Source: CAMYJH01 sp041589735 (GTDB taxonomy: Bacteria > Pseudomonadota > Gammaproteobacteria > HK1). Taken from it: DNA of 32,198 nt. A program made the translations under genes and the position numbers. The notes beneath the pieces were generated by a model. The model saw nothing but the letters and a program-made list of their open reading frames with translations. It had not been told where the DNA came from and did not search any database. Where the stretch lies: contig JBFHVA010000010.1 of the NCBI GenBank assembly GCA_041589735.1, forward strand, positions 1 to 32,198, in the 5' to 3' direction. Below are positions 14,732 through 21,328 of this stretch, one piece after another. The first letter of the stretch is position 1. The number at the start of each line of letters is the position of its first letter.

Positions 14732-16348
14732 ATGGCAAAGGATTACGGAAATCGCGATTCCCGGCCTCCGTTGATTCGGGCCCTGCTCAAGCCCGCCGTT
14801 TTCGATCACCCCGTCGAGGACATTCGGGTCATGGAAACCCATATCTCATGGGTGCTGTTGACCGGGGCCTTCGCTTACAAGATCAAGAAGCCGGTTTCGC
14901 TGGGCTTTGCAGACTTCTCCACCCTGGAGCGACGCCGTGACGCCTGTCATGAGGAGCTTCGACTCAACAAGCGACTCGCAAGCCGAATGTATCTTGGCGT
15001 GGTGCCCATTCATGGAACGGTCAACGAGCCGAAGTTCTACGACGCAGGCGAAGTCATCGAGTACGCGGTGAAAATGCGCCAGTTTCCAGACGAGCACCGA
15101 CTCGACCGATTTACCGACCAGGGGCAACTGAACGAGGATTTGGTTCGGAAACTCGCTGCCGAGGTGGCTAACTTCCACTCGGCGATCCCCGTGGCCGGGC
15201 CCGGTCAGCACGCGCAGGAATCTGAACGGCGTTTTTCCGATATCGTGGATAATTTTGAAACCGTCAAAGCGCTCTATGGCAACAGCGCAGACGACCAGCC
15301 GCTGGAGGAGCTGCGTCGGTGGAGCCTCGATTCACTGATTGAGAACGCTGACCAGTTCCGAAAACGAAGACATGACGGCTTCGTACGAGAATGTCATGGC
15401 GACATGCATCTCGCCAACATGGCGTATTTGGATAACAAAATCACTGTCTTCGATGCGCTGGAATTCAATCCCGATCTCCGCTGGATCGACGTGATAAGCG
15501 AGGTCGCGTTCGTGGTCATGGATCTGGTTCATCACGACCGGCAGGATCTTGCCAGCGTATTCCTGTCCAGCTACCTGGAAGTGACCGGCGACTACGATGG
15601 CCTGACCCTGCTGCGGCATTTTCTCGTTTATAGGGCCATGGTGCGGGCGAAGGTGTCGGCAATACGCGCGAGCCAAGAAATTCCTGGGACAGACGCCCGA
15701 GAGCAGGCGCTTGGTGAAACGGAGGCCTTTGTTGATCTGGCCAGACAAAGCATGGACTACGGCGCGGGCGCCTTTTTGCTCATCACCTGCGGCGTCTCCG
15801 GTAGCGGAAAATCCCTGCTCTCGGGCAGACTCGTCGGCCAGTTGGGCGCCATACGGATTCGTTCCGACGTCGAGCGGCAGCGGCGCGCCAAACCGGGTGA
15901 GGACCGCTACTCCAGCTCCGCAAGACATCGTACCTACGAGCAGCTCGAAGTCTGCGCCGACAAGATCCTGCGGGCCGGCTTTCCCGTCATCGTCGATGCA
16001 ACTTTCCTTTCCCGCAAGCATCGGAAGCGCTTCTGGGACCTTGCAAACGAGCATGGCGTGCCGTTTTGTATTCTTTCTTTGAATGCGCCCCGGGATGTGC
16101 TCGTCCGCCGCATTGTTGCTCGAGAGGATCAAGGTACAGATCCATCGGAGGCTACCGTGCCAGTCCTCGACCGACAGCTCAAGGACATGCAGCGGCTCAC
16201 GGCCAGCGAGCAGGAGTTCGCGGTTGAACTCGAATCGGTGCCCGACGCCGACCTGACACCCGTGCATCAATTCCTGCGCCGCTCAAGCCGACTCCCCATC
16301 AGCCATCGGATGCGGCGCTACGGGGTACTGCCACGGGAATCTCAGTGA
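14732..16348 (+). CDS. Aminoglycoside-phosphotransferase-like / P-loop kinase fusion (COG2187-COG0645)
   Basis: 538 aa from the ATG at 14732 (MAKDYGNRDS). Upstream in-frame ATGs fall in the inferred promoter. The N-terminal half is an APH-like kinase domain with the catalytic loop HGDMHLAN (222-229; D224, N229) and metal-binding D241 (VFDALEF). The C-terminal half is a P-loop kinase with Walker A GVSGSGKS (354-361) and VIVDATFLSRKHR. The same fusion is found in many proteobacteria and in Mycobacterium tuberculosis Rv2004c, a member of the DosR hypoxia regulon; no substrate is established. It is not a drug-resistance gene on this evidence. It is preceded by a perfect FNR-type box. Confidence 0.88.
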   Translation: MAKDYGNRDSRPPLIRALLKPAVFDHPVEDIRVMETHISWVLLTGAFAYKIKKPVSLGFADFSTLERRRDACHEELRLNKRLASRMYLGVVPIHGTVNEPKFYDAGEVIEYAVKMRQFPDEHRLDRFTDQGQLNEDLVRKLAAEVANFHSAIPVAGPGQHAQESERRFSDIVDNFETVKALYGNSADDQPLEELRRWSLDSLIENADQFRKRRHDGFVRECHGDMHLANMAYLDNKITVFDALEFNPDLRWIDVISEVAFVVMDLVHHDRQDLASVFLSSYLEVTGDYDGLTLLRHFLVYRAMVRAKVSAIRASQEIPGTDAREQALGETEAFVDLARQSMDYGAGAFLLITCGVSGSGKSLLSGRLVGQLGAIRIRSDVERQRRAKPGEDRYSSSARHRTYEQLEVCADKILRAGFPVIVDATFLSRKHRKRFWDLANEHGVPFCILSLNAPRDVLVRRIVAREDQGTDPSEATVPVLDRQLKDMQRLTASEQEFAVELESVPDADLTPVHQFLRRSSRLPISHRMRRYGVLPRESQ

Positions 16349-16365
16349 CGTGGCTGCGACTCCCG

Positions 16366-16379
16366 TTGATCCGGATCAG
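16366..16379 (+). promoter_or_regulatory. FNR-type box upstream of the small Cys protein and usp3
   Basis: TTGATCCGGATCAG has one mismatch to the operator. Candidate -10 hexamers downstream are CAAACT at 16402-16407 (class II spacing) and TATGCT at 16396-16401. The inferred leader to the 16511 ATG is about 97 bases; no other feature is seen in 16380-16510. Confidence 0.6.
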
Positions 16380-16510
16380 TGCTAAAAACTGCGGCTATGC
16401 TCAAACTGAAACAGCTGGAACAGATTGAATATGTGAGTTGACAATGTTCCTGCGGTAATGACCAATGATCTGTGCCGGCCCGGACGTGACCGGACCAAAG
16501 GACGAGTATC

Positions 16511-16702
16511 ATGTCCATCTTCTTTGATTCGCCCATCGAGTATTGCCCGGTTGCGAACCGATATGTGTTGCTCGACCAGACAAAAGAGTCCTGCGCAAGA
16601 GATATGGACTGCCGGGCGGTTAACTGCCCACTGGCGCGGTATTTCGCCAAGCCGGCGCGCCGGAAGAAAATCAATACCCGACCGCAGCGTGGTGAGCCGT
16701 AA
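16511..16702 (+). CDS. Small four-cysteine protein of unknown function
   Basis: 63 aa (MSIFFDSPIEYCPVANRY) with AAGGA eight bases before the ATG. It has four Cys (C12, C28, C34, C39; spacing x15, x5, x4) and a basic C-terminus (PARRKK). The set could bind Zn or an Fe-S cluster. It is not a recognised family to me, and the two other frames across this stretch look like shadows. It is followed 26 bp later by usp3 and preceded by an FNR-type box, so it is probably made under low oxygen. The Cys arrangement, ribosome-binding site and context support a real gene. Confidence 0.65.
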   Translation: MSIFFDSPIEYCPVANRYVLLDQTKESCARDMDCRAVNCPLARYFAKPARRKKINTRPQRGEP

Positions 16703-16728
16703 AGATCAGCGACAAGGCAGGTGATAGG

Positions 16729-17562
16729 TTGACTTCGATTAAAAGTATCCTGGTTCATCTCGACGACGGGCAGTCCTGCGGCGATCGACTTAAGTTATGC
16801 GCCGAGTTCGCAGCCGCCCGTGACGGACACCTGTCCGCTCTTTATGTCAGCAGGTTCTTGACCCAGAGCCTGCTGGTGGATGCGCCGCCCTCCGGAATGT
16901 TGCTGAAGGCGCTCGAAGAAGAGCAGCGCGTCCGCACGGCGAGGGCACGGGAGCTGTTCGAGTCGAATACAGCCGATTTGGACGGCAGACGAGAGTTCCA
17001 CCACGAGGAGGGAGACCCCGTCCGCTGGCTCACGCTGTACGGCCGTTACGCAGATATCATTGCCGTCCGGCAGCCCGACGAGGATGACGCGGTGTTCGGC
17101 GTCGGTGGGATTTCGGGCGCGCTGGCGCTCGGCTGCGCTCGGCCGGTGCTGGTTGTTCCCCGCATCGGCGCAAAGAGCTTGTCTCCCACCCGGGTGATGA
17201 TCGCCTGGAACGGTTCCAGAGAAGCCGCGCGCGCTGTCGTCGACGCGCTACCGTTTCTGCGGATGGCAAGCGATGTGGAAGTGGTGAGCGTTGACGACGG
17301 CAAGAATACCGGCGACGGCACGCCCAGCAGCCGTGATCTCTGTAGGCATCTCGGACTTCACGGCATCGATGCCGAGCCCGTCACGCTTCCCCGGCCGGAG
17401 ATCGCGATTCCGGAGGCGTTGCTTTCGCACGCGGCCGCCCAGGGCGCGGAGCTGATTGTGCTCGGCGCGTACGGCCACTCCCGCTTCCGGGAGCTGGTGT
17501 TCGGCGGCGTGACGCGTCATTTTCTCGGTCACTCCCCCATCCCCCTGTTACTCAGCCACTGA
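16729..17562 (+). CDS. Universal stress protein with two Usp domains
   Basis: 277 aa from a TTG start (MTSIKSILVHLDDGQSCGDR). The TTG is preceded by AGGTGATAGG, and the first strand KSILVHLDD is the normal Usp start, so a later start is unlikely. The N-terminal domain runs to about residue 145. The C-terminal domain starts with VMIAWNGSREAARAVVDALPFL and ends with GAYGHSRFRELVFGGVT, very like usp2 at 12222 although overall identity is modest. It is probably cotranscribed with the small Cys protein. Confidence 0.9.
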   Translation: MTSIKSILVHLDDGQSCGDRLKLCAEFAAARDGHLSALYVSRFLTQSLLVDAPPSGMLLKALEEEQRVRTARARELFESNTADLDGRREFHHEEGDPVRWLTLYGRYADIIAVRQPDEDDAVFGVGGISGALALGCARPVLVVPRIGAKSLSPTRVMIAWNGSREAARAVVDALPFLRMASDVEVVSVDDGKNTGDGTPSSRDLCRHLGLHGIDAEPVTLPRPEIAIPEALLSHAAAQGAELIVLGAYGHSRFRELVFGGVTRHFLGHSPIPLLLSH

Positions 17563-17629
17563 GCCCCTGCTCCAGCGCTGCCCGTCGGCGGAACTTGCAT
17601 CCGCTGCACGGAATCTATACCCCATGCTA

Positions 17630-17648
17630 GTATTTTAAATTGAAATAC
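17630..17648. repeat. AT-rich inverted repeat upstream of the CobS-like gene
   Basis: GTATTT-N7-AAATAC is an AT-rich island in GC-rich DNA, 41 bp before the ATG at 17689. TATACC (17616-17621) behind TTGCAT (17595-17600) is a possible promoter with a short spacer. The repeat may be an operator; the binding protein is unknown. Confidence 0.35.
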
Positions 17649-17688
17649 CGGCCGAATCGGGTAGTTACGGGATTTGAAGGAACGCAGC

Positions 17689-18690
17689 ATGGCACAGAGT
17701 CTAAGTCTCGGTACGGATTCAGAATACGTGCGCGTGCCCGACATCAAGGTGTCGGTACGCCAAACCTTCGGCATCGACAGCGACCTCGAGGTTCCCGCGT
17801 TCAGTCAGGCCGAAGAGCACGTCCCGCAAGTGGATGAAGCCTACCGCTTCGACCGCAATACGACGCTTGCCATCCTGGCCGGCTTTTCCCACAACCGTCG
17901 CGTGCTGGTGCAGGGCTATCACGGAACCGGAAAATCCACCCACATCGAGCAGGTCGCGGCGCGGCTCAACTGGCCTTGCATTCGGGTCAACCTCGACAGC
18001 CACATCAGCCGCATCGATCTGGTGGGCAAAGACGCCATCGTTCTGCGCGACGGCCAACAGGTCACGGAATTTCGCGAGGGCATATTGCCGTGGGCCTACC
18101 AGAATCCCACCGCGCTTGTCTTCGACGAGTACGACGCCGGCCGTCCGGACGTCATGTTCGTCATTCAGCGTGTGCTCGAGGCCGAAGGCCGCCTGACGCT
18201 GCTGGATCAGTCGAGGGTCCTGCATCCGCACCCGGCCTTCCGACTATTTGCCACCGCGAACACGGTGGGACTGGGAGACACCACCGGCCTTTATCACGGC
18301 ACGCAGCAAATCAACCAGGGACAGATGGACCGATGGAGCATCGTGACCACGCTCAATTACCTGGGACACGATGCCGAAGTGGAAATCGTAATCGCCAAGG
18401 TCCCGTCCTACGATAACGAGACCGGTCGCAGCAGCGTCAGCGCTATGGTAGCGCTTGCAGAGCTGACGCGTTCCGGCTTCATCAACGGCGACGTCTCCAC
18501 CGTAATGAGTCCGCGAACGGTAATCACCTGGGCGGAAAACGCGCTGCTTTTCGAGGACGTCGGATTTGCTTTTCGATTGAGCTACCTGAATAAGTGCGAT
18601 GAGATTGAGAGACCAATCGTCGCAGAGTATTACCAGCGCTGTTTCGGCTCCGAGCTCAAAGAGAGCGGGATCAAGGCGAATCTCGCCTGA
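17689..18690 (+). CDS. cobS: CobS-like AAA+ ATPase (MoxR/cobaltochelatase-S family)
   Basis: 333 aa from the ATG at 17689, with AAGGA eight bases upstream; an in-frame TTG at 17674 is upstream of that site. The N-terminus has the CobS-type PDIKVSVRQTFGIDSDLEVPAF segment. Walker A is GYHGTGKST (76-84), Walker B ALVFDEYDA (142-150), and sensor-1 N191 lies in FATANTVGLGD. CobS forms hexameric rings with CobT and drives cobalt insertion by CobN in aerobic cobalamin synthesis. Here a CobT-like gene follows after 68 bp but there is no cobN or other cob gene in the window. The true substrate may be a different protein or metal enzyme, so the gene name states homology only. Confidence 0.88.
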   Translation: MAQSLSLGTDSEYVRVPDIKVSVRQTFGIDSDLEVPAFSQAEEHVPQVDEAYRFDRNTTLAILAGFSHNRRVLVQGYHGTGKSTHIEQVAARLNWPCIRVNLDSHISRIDLVGKDAIVLRDGQQVTEFREGILPWAYQNPTALVFDEYDAGRPDVMFVIQRVLEAEGRLTLLDQSRVLHPHPAFRLFATANTVGLGDTTGLYHGTQQINQGQMDRWSIVTTLNYLGHDAEVEIVIAKVPSYDNETGRSSVSAMVALAELTRSGFINGDVSTVMSPRTVITWAENALLFEDVGFAFRLSYLNKCDEIERPIVAEYYQRCFGSELKESGIKANLA

Positions 18691-18758
18691 CCTCGTTACC
18701 TCAGCGCGCGGTGCTTCAGCATTGAGGCGCGGAGGAACTCGATCCCAGGCCTTCTGAT

Positions 18759-20645
18759 ATGAAATCGAAAACGACCGATCCCGGCATCGAGAGCTTCCGG
18801 CGCGTTACGGAGGCCACAACCCGCGCCATTGCTCACGAGCCGGAGCTCAACGTGGAGTTCACCCAGGACCTCGCGCCCACGGAAGGAAAAGTCTTAAAGC
18901 TCAAGCAGCCGCCGCTCAACCTCGCCTACTCGGACGTGTCCCGGGTTCGCGGTCAAGCGGACTCAGCGGCGTTGAAACTACGTCATCACAGCACTCAGTT
19001 GCACGCCAGGCACGCTCCCAAGAGCGAGCCTGCGCGCGGAATCTTCGATGCTCTGGAACAGGCTCGATGCGAGGCGCTGGGCGCCAACCAGATGGCCGGG
19101 GTGGCGGAAAATCTCGCCGCCGCTCTGGAGGCGCTGTGCCAGAGGCAGGGCCTTGCCGAAGCGTCAGACCGTGGCGACGTTCCGTTGCCTCAGGCGCTCA
19201 GCCTTCTGGCTCGGGAATGCATGACCGGGGCGTTGCCTCCGCCTTCCGCCTCCGCCGCCCTGGATCTCTGGCGGGCGACGCTGGAATCCGCCGTCGGCGC
19301 TCAGCTCGGCAAGCTGGGCACGGTTGCAGACGACCAGCGGGCTTACGCCGCGGTGATGCGGGAAATGCTGGCTGCACTTGGCATCGAAGACGACTCCCAG
19401 GAATTCGAGGACGAGCCTGCGGAAGGCGATTCGGAGAGCGAAGAGGGCGATTCGAGCGCCCTGAACCAGGGGGAAACCGGACAGAGCGAGCAGGGTCAAC
19501 CCGAGCAGATGGAAGGTCTCGAGCTCCGCGACGCGGCCGACCAGGAGAGCGAGGACGGTGAACAGTCCGAACCCTTCGAGTCCAGCATGCTGGAAGACGG
19601 TGCGGAGATGCCCGAGATCCCCGGAGAAACGGCGTTTCAGCCGCGCTTCGGGCGCAACGACTTCAGCGACGATCTCTACCACGCCTACGCCACTGAGTTC
19701 GATGAGGTGGTGGATGCGCAGAATCTGTGCGATGCGGAAGAGCTCAGCCGCTTGAGACAGAACCTGGATCAACAGCTCAGCAACCTCCAGGGCATCATCG
19801 GCAAGCTCGCCAATCGTTTACAGCGCAGACTTCTCGCCCAGCAGACGCGGGCCTGGGAATTCGATCTCGAGGAGGGCCAGCTGGACTGCGCGCGGCTGGC
19901 ACGGGTGGTGGCGAACCCCTTTCACTCGTTGTCGTTCAAGCAAGAGAAGGAAACCCGTTTTCGCGACACCGCGGTCAGCCTGCTCATTGACAACTCCGGG
20001 TCCATGCGCGGGCGTCCGATCATGGTCGCGGCTATGAGCGCCGATATCCTGGCCCGCACTTTGGAGCGGTGCGGGGTCAAGGTGGAGATCTTGGGATTCA
20101 CCACTCGCGCCTGGAAGGGCGGCCAGTCGCGCGAACGCTGGCTGGCGGAGGGTAAACGCCCCAACGCGGGGCGCCTGAACGATCTGAGGCACATCATCTA
20201 TAAGGCGGCGGACACGCCGTGGCGCCGGGGCCGCAAGAGCCTCGGCATCATGCTGCGAGAAGGGATCCTGAAGGAGAACATCGACGGCGAAGCGCTGCTA
20301 TGGGCCCACCAGCGGCTGGTCTCGCGCCCCGAGCAGCGTCGCATCCTGATGGTCATCAGTGACGGCGCGCCGGTGGACGACTCAACCCTTTCGGTGAATC
20401 CGAGCAATTACCTCGAACGCCATCTGCGTCAGGTCATCGATTACATTGAGAACGTGAGCCCGGTTGAGCTGCTCGCAATCGGCATCGGCCACGACGTCAC
20501 CCGCTACTACCGCCGCGCGGTGACCCTGGTGGATGCGGAGCAGCTCGGCGGCGCCGTCATGGAGCAGCTGGCGGAGCTGTTCGAGGAAGAGTCGTTCAGA
20601 ACCCAGCCGGCTCCAAGGCGACCACTGGCATACCGCGCGCCGTAG
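18759..20645 (+). CDS. cobT: CobT-like VWA protein, partner of the CobS-like ATPase
   Basis: 628 aa. The N-terminal part (about 1-210) is helical. A very acidic, Gln/Glu/Ser-rich linker follows (about 210-290). A further region with a predicted coiled coil is at about 325-360. The C-terminal VWA domain (about 400-610) has MIDAS motif DNSGS (411-415) and later SDGAPVDDS. This is the CobT order. CobT-type proteins act with MoxR/CobS ATPases as a chaperone or chelatase pair, the VWA domain binding Mg and the target. No strong Shine-Dalgarno stands near the ATG; a GGAGG lies further up at about 18731. It converges with the FHA gene. Confidence 0.88.
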   Translation: MKSKTTDPGIESFRRVTEATTRAIAHEPELNVEFTQDLAPTEGKVLKLKQPPLNLAYSDVSRVRGQADSAALKLRHHSTQLHARHAPKSEPARGIFDALEQARCEALGANQMAGVAENLAAALEALCQRQGLAEASDRGDVPLPQALSLLARECMTGALPPPSASAALDLWRATLESAVGAQLGKLGTVADDQRAYAAVMREMLAALGIEDDSQEFEDEPAEGDSESEEGDSSALNQGETGQSEQGQPEQMEGLELRDAADQESEDGEQSEPFESSMLEDGAEMPEIPGETAFQPRFGRNDFSDDLYHAYATEFDEVVDAQNLCDAEELSRLRQNLDQQLSNLQGIIGKLANRLQRRLLAQQTRAWEFDLEEGQLDCARLARVVANPFHSLSFKQEKETRFRDTAVSLLIDNSGSMRGRPIMVAAMSADILARTLERCGVKVEILGFTTRAWKGGQSRERWLAEGKRPNAGRLNDLRHIIYKAADTPWRRGRKSLGIMLREGILKENIDGEALLWAHQRLVSRPEQRRILMVISDGAPVDDSTLSVNPSNYLERHLRQVIDYIENVSPVELLAIGIGHDVTRYYRRAVTLVDAEQLGGAVMEQLAELFEEESFRTQPAPRRPLAYRAP

Positions 20646-20668
20646 ACCTATCCAGCGCCCTCAAGTGG

Positions 20669-20684
20669 CCCCGTCGATCCGGGG
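20669..20684. terminator. Hairpin between convergent cobT-like and FHA genes
   Basis: CCCCG-TCGATC-CGGGG lies in the 88-bp convergent gap. It has no T-tract on either side, so it is at best a weak or Rho-assisted bidirectional terminator. Confidence 0.3.
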
Positions 20685-20733
20685 AAGCAAGTTTGCTCAG
20701 ATGATTTGCAGCTCGAGGCGCGTCCGCTGCGGC

Positions 20734-21093
20734 TCAGCCGTCGTCCTCGATGGAAATTCTGGTCGTCCGTGACAAGCCCTGCTGACTGGCATCCACAAAG
20801 CGAAGCGTGTACGGGCCAATCAGAATCTCGTCCTCGTTGTGTAACAGGTGACGGTTGACGCGCTGTCCGTTCACCTTGGTTCCATTTGTGCTCTGGAGAT
20901 CTCGCAGCCAGAAATCGCTTGTGCCGTCTATATATTGACTTTGCTTGACGGCCACCTCTGCGTGGGAGCCACTGACAGTATCATCATCGAGCTGAATGTC
21001 GTTGCCCGCGTCGCGGCCAACTCGAACGGTGCCCTCGGTCAACGGATATTCCCGCTGCATAACCCCTTCCACTAGAAGAACAAGCTTAGCCAT
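20734..21093 (-). CDS. Stand-alone FHA-domain protein
   Basis: 119 aa; AGGA lies eight bases before the ATG. It is almost entirely an FHA domain: VRVGRDAGNDIQL (G26, R27), SGSHAEV (S43, H44) and DLQSTNGTKVNG (N70), the residues that bind phosphothreonine. The C-terminal tail LSRTTRISIEDDG has adjacent Thr residues followed by acidic residues and could itself be phosphorylated, by analogy with FHA proteins that fold back on a phospho-Thr. The neighbouring gene on the same strand, 235 bp upstream, encodes a Ser/Thr kinase, a natural partner. Target unknown. Confidence 0.92.
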   Translation of the reverse strand: MAKLVLLVEGVMQREYPLTEGTVRVGRDAGNDIQLDDDTVSGSHAEVAVKQSQYIDGTSDFWLRDLQSTNGTKVNGQRVNRHLLHNEDEILIGPYTLRFVDASQQGLSRTTRISIEDDG

Positions 21094-21198
21094 TCACGAT
21101 ATCCTCAGACATTCACGGCGTTGTCACCGGGAAATGCCGCAACGGTGTGCGTGCATTCAGGCGATTCAAGGGCTGCGTTTTCGCCAGCGACGTCAGTA

Positions 21199-21216
21199 AT
21201 TTCAAAATATTGAAAT
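21199..21216. repeat. AT-rich inverted repeat upstream of the FHA gene
   Basis: ATTTCAA-AATA-TTGAAAT has perfect 7-bp arms and lies 106 bp upstream of the FHA start, inside the 235-bp gap to the kinase gene. It shares the 8-mer ATTGAAAT with the repeat before the CobS-like gene. The rest of the gap holds no gene. Confidence 0.4.
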
Positions 21217-21328
21217 CGTGCATAAATTGGCGCAAGGCGATTCCGATTGAGGCGCTCAAATCTCCGAATGAGCCGTAAAAACTTCTCGAACGTTATATAT
21301 AGCCAATAATGTTAGCTACGTCTGCGCT

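Noticed and set aside
14732..16348. Aminoglycoside resistance gene
   Set aside because: The APH-like catalytic loop is shared by a broad kinase superfamily; the fusion to a P-loop kinase and the hypoxia context point away from antibiotic resistance.
21247..21259. TTGAG-GCG-CTCAA, FNR-like palindrome upstream of the FHA gene
   Set aside because: The spacer is 3 bases rather than 4 and the half-sites are TTGAG, so it does not fit FNR-family binding.
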